Positions 1-9,297 of a DNA stretch of 64,000 bases are shown piece by piece. The stretch lies in NCBI GenBank assembly GCA_021772635.1, contig JAJFLP010000113.1, positions 64,813-128,812 on the forward strand, in the 5' to 3' direction. The position numbers and the translations under genes are program-made. Position 1 is the first letter of the stretch. Every line of letters begins with the position of its first letter. Source of the stretch: Verrucomicrobiota bacterium. Lineage in GTDB: Bacteria > Verrucomicrobiota > Lentisphaeria > JABSQK01 > JAJFLO01. A model generated the notes under the pieces. That model worked only from the letters and a program-made list of their open reading frames with translations, ran no database searches and was not told where the DNA came from.

Positions 1-309
1 ATCGACTTGCTGGCTATTAATCGCCGTAATTAATTCTTCGTGGCTGGAGTTATCTGTTATCAAAACCCGGACAATCTTGGCGTACTTTTCCTTTGCTTCT
101 TCCAGTAACCGTACTGGCCCTATGCCAAGCGCACCCTGATCAACGATTAATACACTCACCGATTCGGCTTTTTCCCTGAGTACCTCTCGGCACTCAATTA
201 CGCTAGTCGCTGTTAGTATACGAAATTTCTCCTTGAAAACCCGCTTGAAATATCGTGACGCCTTCTTGTCACCACTAACATACAATAAACTACAATGTTT
301 CCCTCGCAT
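1..309 (-). CDS. Response-regulator receiver-like domain, N-terminal part (gene runs off the left edge)
   Basis: The minus strand reads open from an ATG at 309 to the window edge, giving about 103 residues. The pattern is that of a CheY-like receiver: a hydrophobic first strand (LLYVSGD), then SVLIVDQGALGIGPVRLL, in which the Asp of VDQG lies where the phospho-acceptor sits in the SDQRMPGM type of receiver, then VRVLITDNSSHEEL as the fourth strand with its Thr. The acidic pair normally found after strand 1 is reduced to GD, so it is divergent. A GAGGG stretch just before the ATG could be the ribosome site. The output domain is outside the window, so the target is unknown. Confidence 0.6.
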   Translation of the reverse strand, partial: MRGKHCSLLYVSGDKKASRYFKRVFKEKFRILTATSVIECREVLREKAESVSVLIVDQGALGIGPVRLLEEAKEKYAKIVRVLITDNSSHEELITAINSQQVD

Positions 310-503
310 TGTCCCTCGGCTCCCAACTGAATTTTTTAACCCGCTCACGCATTATGGATGGCGTACTCGGGTACACCGTTCCCGAAGAGAAGAGCACACG
401 CAGTACACCAATCCATCGAAACTTAACCGATTATATTCCAATAATCGAATAAGTCAATAGCTACTAACCCCCACTGCAAGGAACGACTCGCTGGCTTGCG
501 TGG

Positions 504-2078
504 CTAATCAATTTTTCCTGCGAGAGGAACCCCGGGTGACAAGAATATTCTGCGCATTGCGCGTTCGATGAAACGCGGAAAAATCTGCGCTGAAACTGAT
601 ATCATACGGTTCTTAACTCCTGGTATCAGTACTGATTTTCGCTTCTTTACAGCGTTAAATATCGCGTTTGCTACCGCCTCTGGAGCCATTCTCTTGTTTT
701 CTTGTCGATTGTCAGGACTATAGCGCCTCGCGTGCGCCGTTTTCGTAGGCCCTGGAAAAACGGTTAATACTCTACCGTAAGGCCAACGGGCAGCTCGGAG
801 GCTGCGCGCGTAGGAAGCGATGGCGTCTTTCGTCGCGGCATATACGGTTGCCGAAGGATATCCGGTGTATTTAGATAAGGACGAAATAAAGACCAAATTT
901 TCAGGGTTGAGATTACAATCTCTGATTAATTCCGAGGTGAGGCGCATCGGGGCGAGTAGATTTATATCGAGAACCTTATGTTGCAGTGTTAAGTTCGTTT
1001 CTTCGAACATACCAACTGCACTGATCCCGGCATTATGAATGAAAATACCTATGTCTGGACTCCCTTTTAGCTCCGTGATAATCGTACGAATGCCGTCTTC
1101 CGAACCTATATCAGCGATAATAAATTTTGCATCTGCGCCCAGCCTGTGAAGCTCTTTTTCGGTTTCAATCGAAAGTTCCTTATTTATGTCAACGCCAATG
1201 ATCAAATATCCGTCGGCAGCGAAGCGATGGGCTAAAGCCTTTCCGATACCCTCGGCCGCACCCGTAATTACACATGTGCTTTTATGCGCGGGTCTCTCGA
1301 CTACTGTCACAGAATCCCTGCCGTCCCTCGAAATCCGGTCGAACAACCACGGGAATACGCTTGCGGCGAATCGCAAAAATTTATTTTTCATACCGATTGT
1401 TGTTGACCGTCGCCGTTTTGCAATCGCCCGCGCTATTTTTCCAGCCACCTCTTCAGCCGGAGGGAATCGTTCCCAGTCCACCACTTTCCGGTCCAATCCG
1501 ATTTTCGCATGCATCCCTGTTCGTGTAGCTCCAGGATGGATTACCTGCACACTTATGTTGTCCTCCAGTTCTATACGAAGACTCCGGGCGAAGCTATCGA
1601 GACCAGCCTTTGTCGCGCCGTACACAGCGTAGTCAGGGCAGGGTAGATTCGAGACAACCGAACTGATGAAAACCAGTTTGCCATCAACCGACCTCAAATA
1701 CGGTAGCAGTGCATGGGTTAATGAAATTGGTGCCTTTAAATTGACGCGTACCAGGTCCTCGATAACCTCCGGCGATTCGGTCATCCGCCCATAGAATCCA
1801 ATCGCCGCGTTATGAATCAGTATATCAATTGATTCAATCTCCTGGTTACTCAGAAACTCTTCCACAGTCTTGCATACACCGTCAATCGCGAGATCGGCCT
1901 GACAATAATTATCGGAACTGAAAATATCGGGGTTCAGAACATTGAGTTCGCGTCTGCCCAGCCCGATAATATGGTCATTATTCTCCCGATAATGCTGGGC
2001 GAGAGCTAAACCGATCCCATCGGTCGCGCCGGTTATCAGAATCGTTCGCCGCCCCTTGTACATACCCCTTGACTCCAT
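504..2078 (-). CDS. Tandem fusion of two short-chain dehydrogenase/reductase domains
   Basis: This 524-residue protein holds two complete SDR Rossmann domains. The first (about 10-250) has the TGATDGIG cofactor loop at 16-23, NAA at 90-92, the catalytic Ser in FISSVV and YGATK with Tyr153/Lys157. The second (about 265-510) repeats the set: TGAAEGIG, NAG, FISSLS and YAATK. Typical SDRs are about 250 residues with one domain, so this is a fusion or internal duplication. Substrate cannot be read from the sequence; basic residues after each glycine loop leave NADP(H) possible. A second ATG five codons in has AAGGGG just before it and may be the true start. It lies 104 bases downstream of coaX on the same strand. 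Confidence 0.85.
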   Translation of the reverse strand: MESRGMYKGRRTILITGATDGIGLALAQHYRENNDHIIGLGRRELNVLNPDIFSSDNYCQADLAIDGVCKTVEEFLSNQEIESIDILIHNAAIGFYGRMTESPEVIEDLVRVNLKAPISLTHALLPYLRSVDGKLVFISSVVSNLPCPDYAVYGATKAGLDSFARSLRIELEDNISVQVIHPGATRTGMHAKIGLDRKVVDWERFPPAEEVAGKIARAIAKRRRSTTIGMKNKFLRFAASVFPWLFDRISRDGRDSVTVVERPAHKSTCVITGAAEGIGKALAHRFAADGYLIIGVDINKELSIETEKELHRLGADAKFIIADIGSEDGIRTIITELKGSPDIGIFIHNAGISAVGMFEETNLTLQHKVLDINLLAPMRLTSELIRDCNLNPENLVFISSLSKYTGYPSATVYAATKDAIASYARSLRAARWPYGRVLTVFPGPTKTAHARRYSPDNRQENKRMAPEAVANAIFNAVKKRKSVLIPGVKNRMISVSAQIFPRFIERAMRRIFLSPGVPLAGKID

Positions 2079-2182
2079 AAAACTAAATACTGACTGTAAG
2101 CAGTCCCGTTTTCAGGCGACTTAGAATTTATCCTGTAACGGATTCCGAACGATATTTTATAAGACTCGAAAAGGAAATGTCT

Positions 2183-2923
2183 TTATAGATTTCTTTTGGC
2201 TATCCACGCAAGTCCGCGAAGCGTGAAATTCTCAGGGCCCGGTTTCACACTATCAAGGTGCTCTGAGAAATAGTATTGGTCGCCGCCTACCGCGACAGCA
2301 CTTAGTTCCGGCATATTCAATTGAGCCTCGGTACTTGCTATTACCTTTTCGACCGCTCCTAACAGCCCGAGGTTAATACCCAATGAAATAGCGGTTATGG
2401 TGTCGTTACCGATTGCCGTAGGCGCGTCATCTACAAGTTCTATTCTCGGTAATTGATCTGTTCCGTCGCGTAAGGCATCCGCGGCTAACCGCCGACCTGG
2501 CATAATTACTCCGCCGAGAAGACGGCCGGATCTATCGATTACTTCTGTAGTAATGGCTGTACCGCAATCAATGACGATCACAGGTAGGGAAAGCTCATTC
2601 ACGGCGGCTACCGCATTCGCTAACCGATCGGCACCTATGGTTGAGGTGTCTATTGCCTCCAGATTGATTCCCAGGTCCATTTTCGGTGATACCCATCGGA
2701 TCATGCGGTTTGTCAGTAAACCGGATAAAGATGGCTCGATGCTATGTACAACCGAAGCGACGAATACTGGTAATCCCGGATCCGTTTCCTCAAGCTCATG
2801 CAGAAGCGCCCCGGCTAAGATCTCTTTCGTTTGTAAACGTTTCTTGGCACCGATACATTCACCGTCCCAAAGGGCCCATTCTGAATGGGTATTTCCAATA
2901 TTTACTAATTTGGCTCGAATCAT
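2183..2923 (-). CDS. coaX: Type III pantothenate kinase
   Basis: CoaX phosphorylates pantothenate, the first step of coenzyme A synthesis, in the cytoplasm. The 246-residue length suits the family. Visible motifs are the N-terminal phosphate loop (VNIGNTH, residues 7-13), GADRLANAVAA, the central DCGTAITTEVID and GGVIMPGRRLAADAL. One oddity: the first motif is normally D-x-G-N-T with a catalytic Asp, but here the Asp is Asn8. The reading is clear at the start of the gene, so this is not a frame error, although a sequencing error cannot be excluded. The gene is divergent from the PhnP-like gene, with 46 bases between the two starts, which must hold both promoters. Confidence 0.85.
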   Translation of the reverse strand: MIRAKLVNIGNTHSEWALWDGECIGAKKRLQTKEILAGALLHELEETDPGLPVFVASVVHSIEPSLSGLLTNRMIRWVSPKMDLGINLEAIDTSTIGADRLANAVAAVNELSLPVIVIDCGTAITTEVIDRSGRLLGGVIMPGRRLAADALRDGTDQLPRIELVDDAPTAIGNDTITAISLGINLGLLGAVEKVIASTEAQLNMPELSAVAVGGDQYYFSEHLDSVKPGPENFTLRGLAWIAKRNL

Positions 2924-2969
2924 AATCGTTCACCTTAATGCGGGTGATAGATACTGTTGGTGTTATCCC

Positions 2970-3758
2970 ATGAAATTCGTATTCTTAGGAACAGGAACAT
3001 CCGGCGGAGTGCCGCAAATCGGTTGCTCATGCGAGGTGTGTGAATCCACTGACCGTGCGGATACTCGTACGCGTTGTAGTCTCTGGATTATCGACGGGCC
3101 GACCAGCGTTATTATTGATACCGGCCCCGATTTCAGATCTCAATGCTTACAGAATAGTATATCACATATAAGCGCCATATTTTATACCCATTTCCATGCC
3201 GATCATGTTTTTGGCGTCGATGACATCCGAGCGTATACTTGCCTCCAGGATCAAAAGATCCCGATATACCTTCCTGATTTTATGGAAGAGAGGTTCAGGG
3301 CGTGTTTTGGATATACCATCACCGAGCAGAGTCCTGGTCTGACGCGTCCGAAATTTTTGCTGAATACAATTCAAGATCAAACGATACGGCTCGATAATCT
3401 TAGTTTCGAACCGGCTGAAATTTCGCACGGCAGTGAACGCGTTAAAGGCTACGTGTTCTCCAACGGTTCCGTACGGGTCGCGTACCTTATAGACTGTAAG
3501 AGCATCCCGGAAGAAACGATGGAAAAACTCAAAGGGGTCGATATTCTCATCCTAAGCGCACTGTGGAAAACGGAGAAAACGCATCCCGCTCATTTGAACC
3601 TCACGCAGGCAATAGAATTGTCGCGTCGAATCGGTCCCAGGACGGCTACCTATCTATCCCATATTTCACACCAAATGGGTGTACATGTAGAGACACAGCA
3701 AAACTTGCCTGAAAACATATTACTCGCACACGATGGATTAGAAATTGACTTAGGATGA
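2970..3758 (+). CDS. PhnP/RNase Z-like metallo-beta-lactamase-fold hydrolase
   Basis: A 262-residue cytoplasmic hydrolase. It starts MKFVFLGTGTSGGVPQIGC, the usual opening of the PhnP-type phosphodiesterase group, with a Cys-rich CSCEVC segment that may bind an extra metal. The metal site is THFHADH, the HxHxDH motif, followed by later ligands in IDTGPDF, DCK and LSHISHQMGVH. PhnP itself cleaves cyclic ribose phosphates; most stand-alone relatives are of unknown substrate. The open frame extends upstream to 2553, but that part overlaps coaX in antisense and has no family similarity, so the ATG at 2970 is the start. The ribosome site is weak. Confidence 0.8.
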   Translation: MKFVFLGTGTSGGVPQIGCSCEVCESTDRADTRTRCSLWIIDGPTSVIIDTGPDFRSQCLQNSISHISAIFYTHFHADHVFGVDDIRAYTCLQDQKIPIYLPDFMEERFRACFGYTITEQSPGLTRPKFLLNTIQDQTIRLDNLSFEPAEISHGSERVKGYVFSNGSVRVAYLIDCKSIPEETMEKLKGVDILILSALWKTEKTHPAHLNLTQAIELSRRIGPRTATYLSHISHQMGVHVETQQNLPENILLAHDGLEIDLG

Positions 3759-3804
3759 ATTATTCTATTACAAATGCAGTTAATCCACGAACAGTAGGGG
3801 GACA

Positions 3805-4170
3805 ATGATGCCTGATATGGGAGAGAAAGTCTGTATAAATCACACGGATGTTCAAGCCGTATCACGTTGCGTATCATGCTTTAAGCCGTTATGTGGAGAT
3901 TGTATCCACGACAGCGGCGGAGAAGACTTCTGCTCGGATACGTGCGCAGAAAAGCACCGCACCAGCAGCCAACGCTTTGACGAGTTTAACGAAAGGGATA
4001 AGGCAAGAAAATTCAAAGCGCTTCTAAAGAAAATCGCAATATTTATTATCTTAGCAGCGATCGGTTATTATGCATATTGCTACTGGTCTAATAACAAAGA
4101 CGAGATTAAAAAGGCAACGACCGAATTAGAGAAGAAAGGCAGAAAAATTTCGAAGGAGTTCAACAAATAA
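3805..4170 (+). CDS. Small membrane protein with N-terminal B-box-like zinc finger
   Basis: A 121-residue protein. Residues about 8-55 hold a run of Cys and His (CINHTDVQAVSRC, CFKPLCGDC, FCSDTCAEKH) spaced like a B-box or treble-clef zinc finger, of the kind seen at the start of many bacterial membrane proteins of unknown role. One membrane span follows at about 72-92 (IAIFIILAAIGYYAYCYW), and the tail is Lys/Glu-rich and probably helical. GGGGGAC four bases ahead is a strong ribosome site; two ATGs follow in a row. It lies 46 bases after the PhnP-like gene and may be cotranscribed. Its function is unknown. Confidence 0.7.
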   Translation: MMPDMGEKVCINHTDVQAVSRCVSCFKPLCGDCIHDSGGEDFCSDTCAEKHRTSSQRFDEFNERDKARKFKALLKKIAIFIILAAIGYYAYCYWSNNKDEIKKATTELEKKGRKISKEFNK

Positions 4171-4172
4171 TC

Positions 4173-4266
4173 CTAGCCTGAACTAAGCATGAATTTCTAC
4201 TGCTAAATCGTATATCGTCTGATCTTGATGACTTACAAAGAACCTAAGACTTCGAAATAGTTCACG
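4173..4266 (+). repeat. Repeat A, left-half copy
   Basis: Begins CTAGCCTGA three bases after the preceding stop codon and matches the left half of the 182-bp A element, including GACTTACAAAGAACC and AAGACTT. It is degraded and lacks the right end. Confidence 0.6.
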
Positions 4267-4296
4267 CACAAGCAAGTCGGTCGAATAATTGAACGT

Positions 4297-4851
4297 TTAC
4301 TTCCATTTTATATTACATCCGACACTCGGCTTTTGGTCCACCACTAAAGCCTCACCGGCAATCATAGCATCAAGGGTTTCTCGGATGTCCTTACCCGTTA
4401 CCGGAATCTTATTACCTGGGCGTGAATCATCCAATTGGCCGCGGTATACACAACGTAGTTCTTCATCGAAAATGTAAAAATCCGGCGTGCAAGCAGCTTT
4501 ATAGGCTTTGGCCACGTCCTGCGTTTCATCGAATAAGTATGGAAATGGATTACCGAGCAAGTCGGCTAATTCCCGCATCTTATCAGGAGCATCATCAGGA
4601 TAATTGTTGATATCATTCGAATTTATAGCGACGAAAGAGATCCCCTTCCCGCTATAATCGATACTGAGCGAAGCTAAACCCTCTTGTACATGTTTCACGT
4701 AGGGACAATGATTACATATAAACATAATCACGGTTCCTATATCTGATTTTAATTCCTCAAGAGAGATGTCTTTTCCGGATACAGTGTCGGGTAACCGAAA
4801 ATTGGGAGCGATAGTACCTAGCGGCATCATTGTCGATGGGGTTAGAGTCAT
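4297..4851 (-). CDS. Thioredoxin-like (AhpC/TSA-fold) protein with CNHC active site
   Basis: A 184-residue thioredoxin-fold protein. The sequence GTIAPNFRLPDTVSG is the usual start of the peroxiredoxin/TlpA-like fold, and FICNHCPYVKH carries the CxxC pair. TPDFYIFDE and YRGQLDDSRPGN lie in the back half, and the end, SVGCNIKWK, is characteristic of a widespread thioredoxin family protein set. No signal peptide is seen, so it is probably cytoplasmic. The role is presumably thiol-disulfide or peroxide reduction, with partner unknown. It starts 33 bases after the alaS stop and is likely in one transcript with it. Confidence 0.8.
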   Translation of the reverse strand: MTLTPSTMMPLGTIAPNFRLPDTVSGKDISLEELKSDIGTVIMFICNHCPYVKHVQEGLASLSIDYSGKGISFVAINSNDINNYPDDAPDKMRELADLLGNPFPYLFDETQDVAKAYKAACTPDFYIFDEELRCVYRGQLDDSRPGNKIPVTGKDIRETLDAMIAGEALVVDQKPSVGCNIKWK

Positions 4852-4884
4852 TGTTAATTAATTCCTTTACTGCAGTTCAAGATT

Positions 4885-6669
4885 TTATCCGGATTTACAT
4901 TGCGTAAGAACCGCTTTAATTCGCCTGACGCCCTTACTTGAACTTTCTTCCTTTGAAATTTTGAAGAGGCCCAGGTCGCCGGAAGATTCGACATGGGGTC
5001 CGCCGCAAATTTCTTTGCTGAAATCGCCGATCGAATAAACACTCACCCGCTCGCCGTAACGCTCTTCGAATAAACCGATTGCGCCGCTATTCTTCGCCTC
5101 CGAAACCGTCATTTCTTCTTTGATAACCGGTGAATTACGGCGAATTTCATCGTTAACGATATCTTCGACTTTCGCTAACTCTTCTGTGGTCACCTTTTGC
5201 GGATGCGAAAAGTCAAATCGTAATCGATCAGTCGTTATATTCGACCCTTTTTGACCAACATGGTCGCCAAGGACGATCCGAAGCGCCTTGTGCAGTAAAT
5301 GTGTAGCCGTATGTAATTGCGTAGTTGCCTCTGAGTGATCGGCGAGACCGCCTTTAAATTTCTTCTCGGCTCCTTCCCTGGATCTTTTTTGATGCTGTTG
5401 ATATGCTTTGTCGAATTGCTTTACGTCTACCTCGAACCCCTTCTCGCCGGCTAGTTCTTTCGTTAATTCCAAGGGAAAGCCATAGGTTTCATAGAGAAAG
5501 AAAGCCTTTCGTCCACTGAATCTTTTAGTCGAGCAACCGTCGGGGATAGATTGTATAACTTTGTCGAATTCTTTAATCCCTTTTTCGAGGGTTAGGGAAA
5601 ATTGGTTCTCTTCTTTTCGCAACTCATCAAGAATAAATGATTCCTGATGCTTCAATTCGTTATAAAACCCATGGTATTCAGCTATTACAACTTCGGCAAC
5701 TGTCGTTGTGAAGTCACCGACAATACCCAACCGCCGCCCTTCTCTAATCGCACGCCGAATTAGACGCCGCAGTACGTAACCCTGGTCGACATTCGATGGT
5801 GAAATTCCGTCTGCCAGGAGAAATACAGCTGATCGTAAGTGCTCCGCCACGATTCTTCCGCTTCTATGCTGACGCGGATGAGTCGTCGTTGAAACTCTTT
5901 TCAGTACTTCGAATATCGGGTGAAAAAGTTCCGTGTCGTATACGCTATCTTTTCCCTGAAGAATCGCGGTGACCCGTTCTACCCCCATTCCCGTATCAAC
6001 ATTGCGTTTAGAAAGCTGTTCGTACCGGCCGTCTTCTAATTTGTTATACTCCATGAAAACGTCGTTCCAGATTTCTACCCATGCCGGATCTGCAGGATCA
6101 AAATCTCGCGGAGGATCTGATTCTCCTGCCCAATAAAACATTTCAGTATCGGGTCCGCACGGCCCGGTTTGCCCAGCGGGCCCCCACCAGTTATCACTCT
6201 TCCCCATCTTCGCAATTCGCTCAGCCGAAATACCTAGTGACGTCCACTTATCGTACGAATCCTGATCGAACGGGGCATCGTCATCACCTGCGAATACGGT
6301 TATACCAATTCTATCGACCGATAGATTTAAGTAATCCTTTGATGTCAGAAACTCGTGGCTGTACTCAATCGCTCTTTCTTTGAAATAATCGCCCATCGAC
6401 CAGTTACCGAGCATCTCGAAAAACGTTAAATGGGTGTCGTCTCCTACCTCATCAATATCTCCGGTTCGTATGCATTTCTGCACATTCACAAGTTTGTTTC
6501 CATCAGGATGTGTCTCACCTAGAAGAAACGGTACAAGTGGATGCATACCAGCAGTTGTAAATAGGACCGTCGGATCGTTTTCTGGAACCAATGATGCGCT
6601 CTTAATAATCGTATGACCGTTTTTCTCGAAAAACTGAAGATACTTCTCTTTAAGCTCAATGGCTGTCAT
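4885..6669 (-). CDS. alaS: Alanine--tRNA ligase, short form without the C-Ala domain
   Basis: AlaRS charges tRNA(Ala). The class II core is clear: FTTAGMHPLVPFLLG, a long acidic loop with NWWGPAGQTGPCGPDTEM, and RNVDTGMGVERV. The editing domain is present with its zinc ligands HTATHLLH and CGGPH. The protein is 594 residues, against about 875 in E. coli. It ends right after the editing domain (VRRIKAVL), so the coiled linker and the C-terminal DHHA1/C-Ala domain are missing. Such short enzymes are known in some spirochaetes and in Patescibacteria. The stop is clean with no downstream remnant, so it is a natural short form rather than a break. The thioredoxin-like gene follows directly. Confidence 0.93.
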   Translation of the reverse strand: MTAIELKEKYLQFFEKNGHTIIKSASLVPENDPTVLFTTAGMHPLVPFLLGETHPDGNKLVNVQKCIRTGDIDEVGDDTHLTFFEMLGNWSMGDYFKERAIEYSHEFLTSKDYLNLSVDRIGITVFAGDDDAPFDQDSYDKWTSLGISAERIAKMGKSDNWWGPAGQTGPCGPDTEMFYWAGESDPPRDFDPADPAWVEIWNDVFMEYNKLEDGRYEQLSKRNVDTGMGVERVTAILQGKDSVYDTELFHPIFEVLKRVSTTTHPRQHRSGRIVAEHLRSAVFLLADGISPSNVDQGYVLRRLIRRAIREGRRLGIVGDFTTTVAEVVIAEYHGFYNELKHQESFILDELRKEENQFSLTLEKGIKEFDKVIQSIPDGCSTKRFSGRKAFFLYETYGFPLELTKELAGEKGFEVDVKQFDKAYQQHQKRSREGAEKKFKGGLADHSEATTQLHTATHLLHKALRIVLGDHVGQKGSNITTDRLRFDFSHPQKVTTEELAKVEDIVNDEIRRNSPVIKEEMTVSEAKNSGAIGLFEERYGERVSVYSIGDFSKEICGGPHVESSGDLGLFKISKEESSSKGVRRIKAVLTQCKSG

Positions 6670-6809
6670 GTACGAAACCTAATGGTATTTTGCGGCTGTT
6701 TACACAGGTAAAATTAATGGATTCTTCGATTTACCGAATTTCCGGTAGAATTTTAGAGATAAACGCGTGCGTTAACTTCATTAATATCGGCCGGTTTTGG
6801 CAGACGAAT

Positions 6810-7916
6810 CTACGCCTTCGTAGCGGTGCCATCACGTATAACATAATTACATGCCAGATCAATATCCAACAACGTATTTTTGTCCGTGCACGCTAAAAAA
6901 ACCTGCCGTGCACGTTTAATCGTATTTAAAAAACATAACTTCCGACTGTCGTCGAGTTCTCCAAACACATCATCTACCACAAAGATAACCGCGTCATTTG
7001 CACGCTTTTTAAGTAAAAGATCACCGGACGCCAGTTTCAAAGCCATCACTGCGAGACGACATTGCCCCTCCGATCCATACTCCTGTAATTTCTTACGATT
7101 CAATAACATTGATATGTCGTCTCGATGCGGGCCGGATAAAGTCATTCCGTATTGAATATCTTTACCTAAATTTTCTAACAAAACCTTATTATACTGCAAC
7201 TTTATCTCACCAATAGATATCTTCTCCTGGGGGCCGTTTGATATAGTATTATGATACCCAAAAGTAAGTCTGTCTTCTGTGCGAAACATATCGCCGGAAT
7301 AATCAGTAAGAGAACTCTCTAACTGGCGACAGAAGTCATTGCGTGCATGAATAATCTCGGTTCCTGCATCTACGAGGATTCTGCTAAATGCGTCGATGGA
7401 ATTATTGTCGATCGCGTCCATGCGCAATAACACATTCCTCGATTTAAGTGCTCGGTTATAGTCCTGGAGAAATCGCATATAGGCAGGATTATTCTGCGCA
7501 AGCGCCATATCTAAGAACCGACGGCGCTCGCTCGCTGGACCATGTATCAGTCTGATGTCTTCCGGAGAAAATGCGGTGCAATAGAACTGTCCCATAAACT
7601 CGCTGGCAACTGGTACCGTCGCCCCATTTATTGCGAGTCTCCTTTTCGCACCGTAATTTACTTCCAGCATCAATCTCCCATACTTATCCTTTAGGTCACC
7701 GATCAAATGAAAATAATTGTGATTCCAGCGAAATAAATTCTTAATCTGATTGCAGCGATACGAACGTAATACGGACAGGAAGTGAATAGCTTCAAGAATA
7801 TTCGATTTACCATGCCCATTTTCACCTACCAAGGCATTAATCCCAGGCTCAAAATTGATAGATAAATTATCGTAGTTCCTGAAGTTACGAAGCGTTATGC
7901 TATTTATTGTTTTCAT
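6810..7916 (-). CDS. recF: DNA replication and repair protein RecF
   Basis: RecF is an SMC-like ATPase that helps load RecA at gaps. The 368 residues cover the usual length. Residues 1-50 contain LRNFRNYDNL and the Walker A loop GENGHGKSN; the ABC signature region is LSGPHRDD, and Walker B is VIFVVDDVFGELDDSR. It lies downstream of dnaN on the same strand, the classic dnaN-recF order, but 286 bases separate them and no DUF721 gene is recognisable in the gap. The ribosome site is poor. Confidence 0.95.
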   Translation of the reverse strand: MKTINSITLRNFRNYDNLSINFEPGINALVGENGHGKSNILEAIHFLSVLRSYRCNQIKNLFRWNHNYFHLIGDLKDKYGRLMLEVNYGAKRRLAINGATVPVASEFMGQFYCTAFSPEDIRLIHGPASERRRFLDMALAQNNPAYMRFLQDYNRALKSRNVLLRMDAIDNNSIDAFSRILVDAGTEIIHARNDFCRQLESSLTDYSGDMFRTEDRLTFGYHNTISNGPQEKISIGEIKLQYNKVLLENLGKDIQYGMTLSGPHRDDISMLLNRKKLQEYGSEGQCRLAVMALKLASGDLLLKKRANDAVIFVVDDVFGELDDSRKLCFLNTIKRARQVFLACTDKNTLLDIDLACNYVIRDGTATKA

Positions 7917-8202
7917 AGATAAACGCTGACTTTTTCTCGTTTATTGGGTACGTGGGTAGAAATGGGAATCCACGCCGCCACCGAATATAACGGTTACGGA
8001 TGGAAAAATATAAAAAGGTTTCGTTCGGATCGGCGAGAAGCTGCGAAAGGCATCGTAATCGTGCGCTTGAGGGACAAAATAGGAGATCAAGATTATCCGC
8101 TAACCGGATGGCTGACGGAATCAATTAATTCACACCAAATCGTTGGAATCAGAAGCCAAAACTGTAAGGTTCAGGCTCTCAGGTATCCGGTAGTACGTAA
8201 GG

Positions 8203-9297
8203 TCAGTTGCGCATTGGCATAATAACGTAAAGAAACCCCTCGTCCCCGAGTACGACTACCGGCTTGAATTCGTCGTTGAAACGCATAGTGAAGTCATCGC
8301 ATTCTAAATTCTTCAACGGATCATTCAGATATACCGGATTAAACGATATAGTGACGGGGTCGCCCTGAAACGATAATTCCACCGGCTCTTGCGCTTCGCC
8401 TATTTCTGATGACGCCGCGCTCAATGTTAATAAATCCGTCTCGAGCTTAAATTTTACGGATGCTCCTGTTTCACTTAAAACGAGGGCAACGCGGTTTAAA
8501 ATTTCGTTAAATTTCTCGCGCGGCAGAATAACTGAATTATTAAAGGACGCGGGTATTACCTGACGATAATTAGGATATGATCCCTCGATCAGCTTGGATG
8601 TAATAACCGTATTATCAAGGTCAAAAGATGCCTGGGACTCTGATAATTTTATAACGACGTCGCCGTCGCCGTCCATTACTTTTTGAAGTTCATTAACGAC
8701 TTTGGTCGGTAGTATAATATCGCCATCGACTAATTTATCGGACGTGTTTACGACCTTTTCTACTAAGGCGAGCCGACGTCCATCCGTGGCAACCATCGTT
8801 ATACTGTTGTCGTGGATACTCATTAGAATTCCGTTCAAAACGATCCGTGTTTGATCGTTACTCACCGCATACCCGATCTTTCGAAGTGTACCGGCAAGTT
8901 CTCGCTTGTTGAAAACTATTTTCTGCTGTTCCTTAAACTCAGTTTGCCGTGGAAACTCAGTCGGGTTTAGACCCATTATCTTAAACTTCGCGCTACCGCA
9001 CGCTATACTGGTCACCATGTCGGAACCGCTTTCGAGCGCCACCTCGCCTTCGGTGAACGTTCCAATGATTTGAGAGAATTTTTTCGCGGGGATCGTGACT
9101 TCCCCTTCCTCGGATACGTTCGCCTCTAAACGTGTTACGATACTTATCTCCAGATCAGTCGTCGATAACGATAGCCCTGTCTTGTCGGCTGTTAATAGTA
9201 TATTATTGAGCACTGGTAATGTCGTTCGCGGACTAACTATATTCAGAACCTTCCGAAGGCTGTCCATCAAGCTTTTCGTATCGACACTAATTTTCAT
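8203..9297 (-). CDS. dnaN: DNA polymerase III beta sliding clamp
   Basis: A 364-residue processivity clamp made of three similar domains. The start MKISVDTKSLMDSLRKVLNI, the middle TDGRRLALVEK and the end FKPVVVLGDEGFLYVIMPMRN, with its MPMR hydrophobic pocket end, are diagnostic. AAGGAA nine bases before the ATG is a good ribosome site. The gene reads away from the 857-bp AT-rich gap on its right, the position where dnaA or the origin lies in many bacteria; dnaA itself is not in this window. Confidence 0.96.
   Translation of the reverse strand: MKISVDTKSLMDSLRKVLNIVSPRTTLPVLNNILLTADKTGLSLSTTDLEISIVTRLEANVSEEGEVTIPAKKFSQIIGTFTEGEVALESGSDMVTSIACGSAKFKIMGLNPTEFPRQTEFKEQQKIVFNKRELAGTLRKIGYAVSNDQTRIVLNGILMSIHDNSITMVATDGRRLALVEKVVNTSDKLVDGDIILPTKVVNELQKVMDGDGDVVIKLSESQASFDLDNTVITSKLIEGSYPNYRQVIPASFNNSVILPREKFNEILNRVALVLSETGASVKFKLETDLLTLSAASSEIGEAQEPVELSFQGDPVTISFNPVYLNDPLKNLECDDFTMRFNDEFKPVVVLGDEGFLYVIMPMRN

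Noticed and set aside
2553..2969. Upstream extension of the PhnP-like frame
   Set aside because: It lies antisense to coaX and has no match to the hydrolase family; the conserved start is MKFVFLGTG at 2970.
7900..8222. Frames of 74 (minus) and 92 (plus) codons between recF and dnaN
   Set aside because: They overlap each other on opposite strands, have no ribosome site, and neither resembles DUF721/DciA, which often sits near recF.
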